Positions 1 to 6,713 are shown, counted from the stretch's first letter. The stretch: 15,767 nucleotides of DNA from JAABTH01 sp964492615 (GCA_964492615.1 CAZBKZ010000051.1:1-15767); one strand, 5' to 3'. The notes: generated from the sequence alone by a model not told the origin. Numbers and translations are program-made.

Positions 1-85
1 CCTTAACCGTCCTGGGACTGGCATAGGATAGCTTTACTGCGTTCTTCTTAAATTCCTCATCATACTTCTTTCTGAACTCTCCCAT
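1..85 (-). CDS. IS3-family transposase OrfA, N-terminal fragment (runs off the left edge)
   Basis: Reading leftward from an ATG at 85, 28 codons remain in the window. They begin MGEFRKKYDEEFKKNAVKLS and continue through YASPRTVK, the characteristic start of the HTH_Tnp_1 OrfA of IS3-type insertion sequences, which binds the element ends and is normally fused by frameshifting to the DDE OrfB. A GGAGG ribosome binding site (complement of 92-96) lies six bases before the ATG. A short inverted repeat, GGGAC/GTCCC with a six-base loop, sits at 103-119 in the leader. The rest of orfA and orfB lies outside the window, so I cannot tell whether the element is intact. Confidence 0.8.
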   Translation of the reverse strand, partial: MGEFRKKYDEEFKKNAVKLSYASPRTVK

Positions 86-152
86 TTTCTGCCTCCGATT
101 TCTGGGACTTTTCGGTCCCTTCTACCTTAGCAGATTGTCTAAAATTTTAACA
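1..152 (-). mobile_element. End of an IS3-family insertion sequence
   Basis: About 65 bases separate the orfA start from position 152. The minus strand there begins TGTTAAAATTTTAGACAA; IS3-family ends conventionally begin with TG. Directly to the right, the reading frame of a DUF3307 gene becomes recognisable but lacks its start, which fits an insertion boundary at about 152/153. The boundary is inferred: the other end of the element and its target duplication are not in the window. Confidence 0.55.
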
Positions 153-719
153 TGCTCCCGTTATCTATTGCTTCAGAACTGGACAGAATGGCTGGTTCCC
201 CTGTTAGTATTTATTTTTCATTTCGTGATAGATTACATAAAGCAGATCAAAACAGGGGGTATAGATTCTGCAAAGGTGATGGTTATTGATCAGGCGTTAC
301 ATATAGCTGGGCTGCTGCTAATTGTTTTGTTTGCATACCTTACTTTGCCGATTATAGCTTTTACTGGAATTGGCTATAAGGCAATAATTATATTGGCTGC
401 TTTTAGTCTAATAGTGCCTGGCTTCGGCCATTTTATTGGGCGATACATGAAGGAGATTTTTGAAGAAAACGATATGCCAACAGAGGGCCTGAAAAATGGT
501 GGCAAGTTGATAGGCCAACTCGAAAGAATGTTGGTTTTAATCTTGATTTTGATCGGTCAACCTTTAGGCATAGGTTTTTTAGTGGCAGCAAAATCAATTT
601 TACGTTTCGAAGAATCGAAAGTTCAATTAATTGCTGAATATGCTATTATCGGAACACTGTTAAGCTTTAGCCTGGCGATTGCCTTTTCCAGCCTGGCTGT
701 TTGGGCAATGAGCTTCTGA
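153..719 (+). pseudogene. DUF3307 membrane protein, 5' end removed by the IS
   Basis: About 188 codons of an integral membrane protein remain. The section FHFVIDYIKQIK followed by VIDQALHIAGLLLIV matches the middle of DUF3307 proteins. The tail, with LIGQLERMLVL, GFLVAAKSILRFEES and AEYAIIGTLLS, matches the conserved C-terminal extension of that family. I see about five hydrophobic segments. The first 50 or so residues, including the usual HxxxDFxLQ motif, are missing. The frame can be opened from a TTG at 135, but that codon lies within the presumed IS end and has no Shine-Dalgarno sequence, so I treat the gene as truncated. The family function is unknown. It ends facing the vapBC pair. Confidence 0.65.
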
Positions 720-736
720 AATAAAATTATGGCCTG

Positions 737-947
737 GTGTCAAGGGGACAGGGGATTTGACAACTTCAGATTGCCTTTGTGTTCATTCCTCAAGACGATA
801 AAATGCTGAGACAAGCCAGAAAGAAATATGGAAGCGGTATATGCCATGTTTTGCCGAAAGGTTTAAACCGCCAGGTAGATAGATTGCCGGGAATTAAGAG
901 GGGAGTTGTTCAAAAGGTATTAGTGGGTTGTCACACCTGCTTCCCCT
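737..947 (+). mobile_element. Miniature RAYT-derived element with imperfect terminal inverted repeats
   Basis: Left end GTGTCAAGGGGACAGG (737-752, continuing to TTTGACAA at 763) and right end TTGTCACACCTGCTTCCCCT (928-947) are imperfect inverted copies. Inside, an ATG at 803 opens a frame reading MLRQARKKYGSGICHVLPKG then LNRQ, the start of a REP-associated tyrosine transposase (usual pattern MPRQARKKSxxGIYHVMLRGxNRQ). It then jumps directly to DRLPGIKRGVVQKV, which resembles the C-terminal helix-turn-helix of the same proteins (LSRLTGISRGVVQK). The catalytic middle, including HUH and the Tyr, is missing, so this is a non-autonomous derivative. It lies between convergent genes. A related element is at 8359-8487. 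Confidence 0.65.
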
Positions 948-961
948 AAAAACCATATATC

Positions 962-1372
962 CTAAATATGATTAATCCAATTCTCAATATACAGACCATC
1001 AACTCTGGAAAATTCGGCTGTATTATTGGTTACTAGAGTTAATCCCTCTGCTAAAGCATGAGCAGCAATAAGCAGATCATAGCCACCAATTATTTCTCCA
1101 CTTAGCTCAAGTTGCTGCCGTATATTGCCATAAATAAACGCAGCCTCTGTCGAAAAAGGAAGAAGCTCAAAAGGGGTAAGGAACAAACCGAGAGCCAGCT
1201 TGTTTTGTCCCACCCTCCTGCTTTTTTGTACACCATAAGCTAATTCAGCAAGAGTAATTGAAGAAATGGCGCAGCAGCCTATCCCTTTTTCATAAAGTTT
1301 CAATTTCAAAGCGGAGTCTTTTTCTTTAATCAGGTAGATGCAAATATCCGTATCAAGCATGTACCTAATCAC
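962..1372 (-). CDS. vapC: VapC-family PIN-domain ribonuclease toxin
   Basis: This 136-residue protein has the length and motif order of VapC toxins. These are Mg-dependent endoribonucleases, many of which cleave initiator tRNA or other tRNAs when the antitoxin is lost. The sequence shows the acidic PIN residues D7 (YMLDTD), E43 (LAELAYGV) and D99 (GGYDLLIAAHA), plus the C-terminal TNNTAEF segment around 115-121, where an Asn or Asp completes the site. The start overlaps the antitoxin stop by four bases (1369-1372), the usual translational coupling. The exact RNA target cannot be read from the sequence. Confidence 0.92.
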   Translation of the reverse strand: MIRYMLDTDICIYLIKEKDSALKLKLYEKGIGCCAISSITLAELAYGVQKSRRVGQNKLALGLFLTPFELLPFSTEAAFIYGNIRQQLELSGEIIGGYDLLIAAHALAEGLTLVTNNTAEFSRVDGLYIENWINHI

Positions 1373-1596
1373 AGATCATCTCTCTTTTTTAAGGCGGGCT
1401 GTTTTCTGCTATCCATATAATCTTCACTGAAATAATCCATACCAGTTTCATGCGCTTCCCAGATCTTATCTTTGGGCATTAAAACAACGGCATTACCTAT
1501 TTTTTTGATGTATACTTCTTCACCATCAAATCGATATTCCCGGGGCAAGCGTACTGCCTGGCTACGGCCGTTATAAAAAAGTTTGGCACTGTCCAC
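1369..1596 (-). CDS. vapB: VapB-family antitoxin
   Basis: This is the antitoxin partner of the adjoining PIN toxin. The N-terminal pattern DSAKLFYNGRSQAVRLPREY is the AbrB/SpoVT-like DNA-binding domain of VapB proteins (AKLFxNGRSQAVRLPxExRF). The remaining residues form the toxin-binding tail. Three in-frame GTG codons occur at 1605, 1602 and 1596. The AGGAG ribosome binding site (complement of 1605-1609) overlaps the first and lies eight bases before the third, so I choose 1596, giving 75 residues and a start at the domain border. Transcription comes from the promoter at 1632-1660, whose -10 box is covered by a palindrome, consistent with autorepression by the VapBC complex. Confidence 0.9.
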   Translation of the reverse strand: MDSAKLFYNGRSQAVRLPREYRFDGEEVYIKKIGNAVVLMPKDKIWEAHETGMDYFSEDYMDSRKQPALKKRDDL

Positions 1597-1621
1597 AAAC
1601 ACCACTCCTGAACAAAATTGA

Positions 1622-1660
1622 TATATACCATAGTATATACCAATAATAAAAAAGGTTCAA
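1622..1660 (-). promoter_or_regulatory. vapBC promoter with overlapping operator palindrome
   Basis: On the minus strand, TTGAAC (1655-1660) and TATACT (1632-1637) are separated by exactly 17 bases, a good sigma-70-type promoter. The perfect inverted repeat TATATAC-cata-GTATATA occupies 1622-1639 and covers the -10 box. Repressor binding there would block RNA polymerase. VapBC-type complexes are known to autorepress through such palindromes; assignment to this pair is inference from position. Confidence 0.75.
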
Positions 1661-1786
1661 CCGAATGTAGGGGACTGGTGGCTTGATATCGTCAGCGTGG
1701 CAGGGATTTTGGGCAAAAGAAAAACCCTTCACCGCATTTTCCTACCGGTACCATTGCATTTTTATGCGCTTTGAAGATGAAAATAC

Positions 1787-1894
1787 TTAACTGGTTTTTC
1801 TCGGTCTAAGCTTAGTTATATAGGCCAGTGTTTCTTTGGGGCAACTGTCAATGCAGTGCCACACTGTTTTAGCTGGTGTTAGTCTATTGCACAT
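1787..1894 (-). pseudogene. Possible relic of a 4Fe-4S protein C-terminus
   Basis: A 35-codon minus-strand frame reads WHCIDSCPKETLAY followed by ITKLRPRKTS and a stop. The Cys-x3-Cys-Pro pattern resembles the second half of a ferredoxin-type cluster motif. No Shine-Dalgarno sequence precedes the ATG at 1894, and the upstream half of a cluster motif is absent. It is probably debris of a larger iron-sulfur protein gene, but a chance match cannot be excluded. Confidence 0.3.
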
Positions 1895-2061
1895 AAATTA
1901 AAGAAAGTGCCCCATTGTTTACAAAAAGCAGTGAGGCAATTAAGCTTTTTTAACCCAGGCAGAGAATTTTACATCGGGATAGCATAATCCATCAGGGATG
2001 TATCATAAATATGTGCAAAGCAATAATTGGGCTCCGCTAGATTTTTCCTGATTGCAAAACT

Positions 2062-2289
2062 GTGTCAGGTCTAAAAATATAAGATTTCAAATGATAGAGT
2101 TTCAGCATGGTCAGACCACTACGGATTGAATACCCAGGAACAGTTTACCATATTATTTCTTGTGATAATGCAGGGAATAATATTTATGAAAATGATCAGG
2201 ATCGCAGAGATTGCTGACTCACTTGGGATTCACTATACAACAGTGAGTAAGATTATACGAAAAAAAAGTGATAATTCAAGACCTGACAC
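2062..2289 (+). mobile_element. RAYT-derived miniature element with perfect 11-bp terminal inverted repeats
   Basis: GTGTCAGGTCT (2062-2072) and its exact complement AGACCTGACAC (2279-2289) bound 228 bases. An ATG at 2107 opens MVRPLRIEYPGTVYHIIS, the N-terminus of the second common class of REP-associated tyrosine transposases (MARPLRIEFPGAxYHVxSRGN). After about 33 codons, around DNAGNNIYENDQDR, the frame changes and the sequence becomes AEIADSLGIHYTTVSKIIRK. That is the C-terminal helix-turn-helix of the same proteins, running to just before the right repeat. About two thirds of the gene, including the catalytic part, is deleted. A shorter relative of its left part is at 6773-6826. Confidence 0.7.
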
Positions 2290-2341
2290 CATGGTCCATA
2301 TTTTTTGCGTGTTTTTTGCCTCCATTTCTTACAAGCCAGTT

Positions 2342-3460
2342 TTAACGAATCATGTTAGGCTGAGCATTTGAGGGCAAATACTGCTCATAATAGAGCCGGT
2401 GGTTTTTATTGCGGCTTGCATCCCGTTCAATAACCCACCAGTCAACAGGGCGGTCATGACCTGACGGTAAATTCAACATGTCATAGGTTTCCCTGACCTC
2501 AGCCTTACCGGTTACGGTCATGTCCTCAAATAAAAATCCGTGATTCCAAGGACTGCTGATATCAATATAACGTTTACTGACCCCCTGGTTGTTGGTTAAA
2601 AACTGCTCGATAGTAAAGTAATTACCCACATACTGGTTACCCAGCACGGGCATCAACCCTCTGTCCAGGTAAGATAACCACCAGCTATCGGCGTCATAAC
2701 CCCAGGGATAGTTAGGATCGCTGTTTTGCAGACCGTTAATTGCTCCGAACCGAAAACGATTGTCGGCTGTTTCTTCTTCGAGAGGTAACAGGCCATTATA
2801 AGGGCCATAGGCTGCCGTAAATGTTTGTTCCAAACTGGCAGTAAAGCCCGGATCTGCCGAAACGCTGGCGGCCCAGACTTGCCTGCTGACAGCTTCAGTT
2901 AAACTATCAACATTAAAATTAATATCAGGAAGATTGTGCAACAGATACTGAGGTAGAAAATAGCTTAACTGCGGTGGCAAAGCTTCGTCCTTCAGGTAAC
3001 TGTAGTACAGCTCTGTAAGGCCCAGGGTTTCCAAATTGCTAGAATCGTAATGGCTTAAACTTAGTGGTTCAAGAAGAATGCGCTTGGGTGGGGCACATAG
3101 CTCAATTGTTGACGTTGCCGTTAAATTGATGGTGGCAAATTCATCCGTAACAATTTCATTTTCATCACTGACTTTTAGCAAACCGCTGATTATGTAAATA
3201 TCTGAATCCTTTACCAAAATTCCATCACCGGCAATAATTTGTTTCATTGCTGCCCCGCTGTTACAGCGATGGCCGGCCTGTTTTTTTAAGTCAATCATTC
3301 CCTCAGCATCATACTTGGCAAGGTGACTCATGTAGCCGTTCCCGGCTGAAACCGGTCCGGCAAGCGATAATATGATCATACTGATCACCAATATTGCTAA
3401 AAAGCTTCTCTTAAAATGTTGTTTACATAAATGGTTTACATCGCATTGCAGGTAGATCAT
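2342..3460 (-). CDS. Exported protein of unknown function
   Basis: I do not recognise this family. From the ATG at 3460 there are 372 residues; an AGAGGA ribosome binding site lies about six bases upstream, making this a better start than the GTG at 3466. A basic stretch (HFKRSF) and a hydrophobic segment ending in AGPVSA at about residue 39 form a convincing signal peptide, so the product is probably secreted or surface-associated. The mature part is rich in Tyr, Asp, Asn and Trp, notably DADSWWLSYLDRG and RPVDWWVIERD. Only two cysteines remain after the signal peptide, and no catalytic motif is evident. It follows the exchanger-like gene by 23 bases and so is probably last in an operon beginning with the ATPase. 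Confidence 0.75.
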   Translation of the reverse strand: MIYLQCDVNHLCKQHFKRSFLAILVISMIILSLAGPVSAGNGYMSHLAKYDAEGMIDLKKQAGHRCNSGAAMKQIIAGDGILVKDSDIYIISGLLKVSDENEIVTDEFATINLTATSTIELCAPPKRILLEPLSLSHYDSSNLETLGLTELYYSYLKDEALPPQLSYFLPQYLLHNLPDINFNVDSLTEAVSRQVWAASVSADPGFTASLEQTFTAAYGPYNGLLPLEEETADNRFRFGAINGLQNSDPNYPWGYDADSWWLSYLDRGLMPVLGNQYVGNYFTIEQFLTNNQGVSKRYIDISSPWNHGFLFEDMTVTGKAEVRETYDMLNLPSGHDRPVDWWVIERDASRNKNHRLYYEQYLPSNAQPNMIR

Positions 3461-3483
3461 TATCACTTCCTCTGAAATAATGA

Positions 3484-4296
3484 TTATCTAATAAGTAAGT
3501 ATATAAATATACCCAGTGGTAAAATCAATCCTAAATTTGAAACATTAGAGGTCACCAGAGCATCTATGGCTTCTTGAGTATCTTTGATATAACCTGGGAT
3601 TCTTTTTGGTTTGTGAATCTTATATATTTCAACGAACGAAGTCAGTTCACTGATAGAAGAAATAAAACCCAACACCCAGCCAACCGCCCATTCAGGTAAG
3701 TTGAAAATTAATATTAGGTTTCCAGCACTGCTGCTAAGAAACCTGCCAGCTAGTAAAATAATAAAAACTCCGGCTAACAATAATGCAAGCCCTATAAAAA
3801 GATTACCATTTTCAATGCCTTCAGGTAAGGGGGCCGGTTTTCCATGTTTATTAAATATTTGATCACATATCCTGTAAACCATAAAAAATAAAATTAGACC
3901 CAGGGCTACAGATAACCCAGCACCTACTTTAAACCAAATTAGTGATAAAGGTAACAAGATCGAAATAATCCCGAAAGCCAGTTCATCCTTAAACCATTTT
4001 TTTTTCAAATCTAATTGCTGACGAAATACTGTAATGGTTACTAAAAATAAGATCGAATTAATAATATTCGATGAAGCTATATTCCACAACCCAGCATTAA
4101 ATACTCCGGCAAAGGCACCGGCAACTAAAACAGTAAATTCAGGGATACTGGTTGCATAACCTATCACCTGCCCCCTTGCTTTACCCGATAATTTAAATAT
4201 TGCACTGAAATTAGCTATTCCTGGTATTAAAAGATATTTAACCGCCATAACAACTACAGATGCCGAGACAACTAACTTTAGAATACTATTAATCAT
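3484..4296 (-). CDS. Divergent sodium/calcium exchanger-like (CaCA superfamily) membrane protein
   Basis: The 270-residue protein has about ten hydrophobic segments and two related motifs that match the alpha repeats of Ca2+/cation antiporters. The first is GYATSIPEF (46-54) followed by NIASSNIINSILFL (72-85). The second is GFISSISELTSF (210-221) followed by ALVTSNVSNLGL (246-257). The conserved acidic positions are E53 and E217. It is shorter than typical bacterial family members of about 310-350 residues and the motifs are degenerate, so the transported ion, if any, is uncertain. An AAGGA site precedes the ATG by 11 bases. It starts 36 bases after the DUF4276 gene and is followed 23 bases later by the exported protein, suggesting co-transcription. 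Confidence 0.7.
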   Translation of the reverse strand: MINSILKLVVSASVVVMAVKYLLIPGIANFSAIFKLSGKARGQVIGYATSIPEFTVLVAGAFAGVFNAGLWNIASSNIINSILFLVTITVFRQQLDLKKKWFKDELAFGIISILLPLSLIWFKVGAGLSVALGLILFFMVYRICDQIFNKHGKPAPLPEGIENGNLFIGLALLLAGVFIILLAGRFLSSSAGNLILIFNLPEWAVGWVLGFISSISELTSFVEIYKIHKPKRIPGYIKDTQEAIDALVTSNVSNLGLILPLGIFIYLLIR

Positions 4297-4332
4297 TTGA
4301 CATATTGTCCTTTTCGAATAGTTGAATAAACA

Positions 4333-4980
4333 TTAATTTTCATGCGTTCTGTTTTTTTTAATATAATCCATTGTTAAGCTGTAGATATCATCCGTAAACA
4401 GTTTAAAATAAGGGCATTTTGCTCGCACTATCTCAGGATCAAGTTTGGCAAATAGCCTGGTACCTTCTGTTACTTTTTTATAGGTTCTATTAATTTTTTT
4501 TAGATACAGCTTGTTAAGATATTTGGCCGGAGGCTGACCGGAGTTGACCTCTTCAGGGGCTTTAGCAGCTTTTTCAAGGCTGGCGGCAACAGCATCCGTG
4601 AATATTTCCGGATCACTGAGCAGCCAGGCTTCAAATTCGTGCACAGCAAAGTGCATTTTAAATTGAGGCAAACCAACTTTATTTTCCAGGTGCTGCTTTC
4701 CCCAGTGATACTTTTCTTCAGCTGACTTAAGCTCTTCAGGGAAGAATGTCGGGCCGTACAGGTCAAGCAAACCGATTACAGCAACCAGTTCATTGCTTCG
4801 CGGCCCCTTCAGATGCATCGCAGCCTTTAGCGCAGCATCCTTATAAAGGTTGGCGTAACCCTTAAAATTGACCGTTCGAATTGTTAATTTACCTGGTAAT
4901 TTTTTATCAAGCCATCTGGTTAGAAATTTTGCCAGGACCTTATCTTCCGTGTCACCTTCAACAAACAGGATTAAAACCAT
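4333..4980 (-). CDS. DUF4276 family protein, candidate Toprim-like nuclease partner of the ATPase
   Basis: The protein (about 215 residues) carries the family landmarks in order: VEGDTE near the N-terminus, LLDLYGPTFFP around residues 70-80, HEFEAWLLSDPE around 115-125, EEVNSGQPPAKYL around 145-155 and CPYFKLF near 190. An early Glu in VEGxTE, followed by an acidic LLD motif at the end of a beta strand, recalls the Toprim fold of OLD, RloB and AriB-type nucleases, but that relation is my inference. The gene overlaps the ATPase stop: a GTG at 4986 or an ATG at 4980 can start it, with GGAGA (4991-4995) serving either. This coupling marks an ATPase-effector pair of the kind seen in phage-defence loci. 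Confidence 0.8.
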   Translation of the reverse strand: MVLILFVEGDTEDKVLAKFLTRWLDKKLPGKLTIRTVNFKGYANLYKDAALKAAMHLKGPRSNELVAVIGLLDLYGPTFFPEELKSAEEKYHWGKQHLENKVGLPQFKMHFAVHEFEAWLLSDPEIFTDAVAASLEKAAKAPEEVNSGQPPAKYLNKLYLKKINRTYKKVTEGTRLFAKLDPEIVRAKCPYFKLFTDDIYSLTMDYIKKNRTHEN

Positions 4981-4982
4981 TA

Positions 4983-6176
4983 TCACATGTTCTCCAATTC
5001 TCCCGAGGCAAAGAGAGAACCAAGCGTATAATTACTTAACCAGTAATTCAGCTCTTCACCATCAAGAACTTTCAGCTCAGTCTCTCCATCATGCCATTGC
5101 GCTACCGTAGTAACCGGCTGCTGATCGCTGAAAGCATCTAAAAAGAGCGATGAATGCGTGGTTAAAATAATTTGCGATCTGCATGAAGCATCGACAGCAT
5201 GTTCAGCTACAACAGTTAACATGCCGGGATGTAAACCAGTTTCAGGTTCGTCAATGGCAATAAGCAGAGGTGGCCGGGGATTATTAAGAATAGCCATTAA
5301 TAGCAAGAAAAATAATGTGCCGTCTGAAAGGTCAGCTGCTGACTGCTCTCGTTCAAGTGACCGCCACCTTACCCTGAGCTGAACTCGCTGATCAGCCGCT
5401 GGGGGAAACAAAAGCTCTTCATATTCAGAACCAAAAGCTGCTTGCATGGCACTGTCAATAGCACTTTTGAAGCTCCTGCTTTCAGTATATAAAGTATGCA
5501 AAACCGAAACCAGGTTCTGGCCGTCCGGAGTGATGGTCGTTTCATAACGTGATATAACAGGCTGCCTGAGCAATGAGTCCTGATGAATATTTAAATCATG
5601 ATAAATTGTAAATGCACTTAAAGCTTTTTGAAAGGCATTAATCATTCTATTTCCGGCAAAAGGATTTGCAGCAGTAGCTAGTAACAGTTCTCTTTGAGAA
5701 AATGAATCTTCAGGAACTATTAACTCTTTACCTGCCAAATCATAAATAGTGACTGTTTGACGATCTCGATTCAACAGTGGGTTCAGCTCGTTGCCATTCG
5801 ACATTTTTTCCTGAACCAGGACATTAAGCGATTCTGATTCAACAAGGTAATCGCCTTCAAGCCCTGCCGCTTTGAGCAGAACTTCATAACTGTAGGAGTC
5901 TTCCCAGTGATCATTGTCTAAAGCCGGTAAAGTCAAGTGTAATTGAAAACTGATCGAATCTGCCTTACCATCCCAGAGCAGCGGCCTGATTCCTCCTGCT
6001 TTTTGAAGATATCTTGCTAATTTTCCACTGGAGGCGGCAACCAGCAACTCAAAAAATCTAAGTAAATTTGATTTGCCAGTACCGTTTGGACCAATTATGA
6101 TATTTAATTTGCCCGGCTCCCACACAACATCTTTCAGGGAACGGTAGCCTTGTATTGCAATTCTGGTAATTGTCAT
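4983..6176 (-). CDS. AAA family ATPase (SMC/RecF/OLD-like, defence-type)
   Basis: The protein has 397 residues with an ABC/SMC-type ATPase core. Walker A is GPNGTGKS (29-36), followed by a long variable insertion, an ABC signature-like LSDGT (283-287), Walker B LLIAIDEPETG (304-314) and an H-loop LTTHS (338-342). The AIQGYRSLK start is typical of AAA_15/AAA_21 ATPases found in OLD, RloA, AriA and similar systems. It has no C-terminal nuclease domain; that role may fall to the overlapping DUF4276 product. Of two in-frame ATGs, 6176 is eight bases after AAGGGGGAA, while 6194 overlaps that site, so I choose 6176. Defence function is inference from domain type and pairing. Confidence 0.85.
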   Translation of the reverse strand: MTITRIAIQGYRSLKDVVWEPGKLNIIIGPNGTGKSNLLRFFELLVAASSGKLARYLQKAGGIRPLLWDGKADSISFQLHLTLPALDNDHWEDSYSYEVLLKAAGLEGDYLVESESLNVLVQEKMSNGNELNPLLNRDRQTVTIYDLAGKELIVPEDSFSQRELLLATAANPFAGNRMINAFQKALSAFTIYHDLNIHQDSLLRQPVISRYETTITPDGQNLVSVLHTLYTESRSFKSAIDSAMQAAFGSEYEELLFPPAADQRVQLRVRWRSLEREQSAADLSDGTLFFLLLMAILNNPRPPLLIAIDEPETGLHPGMLTVVAEHAVDASCRSQIILTTHSSLFLDAFSDQQPVTTVAQWHDGETELKVLDGEELNYWLSNYTLGSLFASGELENM

Positions 6177-6228
6177 AAACAATTCCCCCTTCATCCAGGC
6201 AGATCTCTATAAAACAGAACCTTAACAT

Positions 6229-6241
6229 TTGATAGTATCAA
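6229..6241. promoter_or_regulatory. Perfect inverted repeat before the ATPase operon
   Basis: TTGATA-g-TATCAA is a perfect 6+1+6 palindrome, 53 bases upstream of the chosen ATPase start and ten bases after the stop of the preceding coiled-coil gene. Its minus-strand TTGATA half could also act as a -35 box, although no convincing -10 follows at the right distance. It may be an operator for the ATPase operon; no bound factor can be named. Confidence 0.3.
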
Positions 6242-6250
6242 CTGATCCTT

Positions 6251-6556
6251 TTACATCTTCTCTTTTTCCCACCTGAACTTTTTCGCTGCCTCCCTGAACC
6301 CTGCTGCCAGTGAATCCCAGGCTTTTTCAAGTCCATCTTTCAGGGAATCCCAGGAATCTTCATTTACTTCGGCAAATTCTTTTAGTTTCTTTCTTCCTTC
6401 ATCAATCTTACCTTCCAAAGCTTTAATCTGCTCGGGATGATTTCTGGCAACATCTTTTCCTGCAGTAGCAGCTTTATCTTTCAGTTCTTTCAGTTCTTCC
6501 ACCCAACCATCAAGCTGTTCACGCAGATAAGCTAAATAGCTTTCTTTGTTATCCAT
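6251..6556 (-). CDS. Small coiled-coil protein, sll1863-type stress protein
   Basis: A 101-residue, highly charged helical protein without cysteines or a signal peptide. YLREQLDGWVEELKELKDKA at the start, ALEGKIDEGRKKLKEF in the middle, and SWDSLKDGLEKAWDSLAAGF near the end follow the pattern of the sll1863 family of coiled-coil proteins, linked by name to stress response but with no known biochemical role. AGAGG lies eight bases before the ATG. It is 74 bases upstream of the ATPase start on the same strand, so it may be co-transcribed, although the palindrome at 6229-6241 sits in between. Confidence 0.7.
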   Translation of the reverse strand: MDNKESYLAYLREQLDGWVEELKELKDKAATAGKDVARNHPEQIKALEGKIDEGRKKLKEFAEVNEDSWDSLKDGLEKAWDSLAAGFREAAKKFRWEKEKM

Positions 6557-6629
6557 GATTGATACCTCTTATAAATTATTTGCGACTCTGACTCAGCCTG
6601 GTACTATTTTATAATATTTTTCCTCAAAT

Positions 6630-6713
6630 GTCAGACAACGCGGAGGAAACAATCCAGAGATTGCCGCAGCGTTAAACCGGCGGGTCGAAATTGAATTAGA
6701 AGACATCGGCTGA
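6630..6713 (+). pseudogene. Possible relic of a C-terminal gene end (OmpA/MotB-like)
   Basis: A plus-strand frame without a start codon reads RGGNNPEIAAALNRRVEIEL then EDIG and stop. The ALNRRVEI block resembles the last helix and strand of OmpA/MotB peptidoglycan-binding domains. Only about 24 codons are meaningful and nothing related precedes them, so it would be the last remnant of a lost gene. The match is short and could be coincidental. Confidence 0.25.

Noticed and set aside
1660..1790. Short frame on the minus strand with KCGEGFFFCPKS
   Set aside because: About 20 codons, no ribosome binding site and no recognisable pattern beyond two cysteines.
2126..2371. 81-codon plus-strand ORF over the RAYT-derived element
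   Set aside because: Its first part is out of frame with the transposase start, and only the helix-turn-helix segment is meaningful; it runs on past the right inverted repeat into antisense of the exported protein gene.
4500..4766. Second minus-strand ORF within the DUF4276 gene
   Set aside because: Out-of-frame shadow without a ribosome binding site or protein-like motifs; the DUF4276 frame is convincing throughout.
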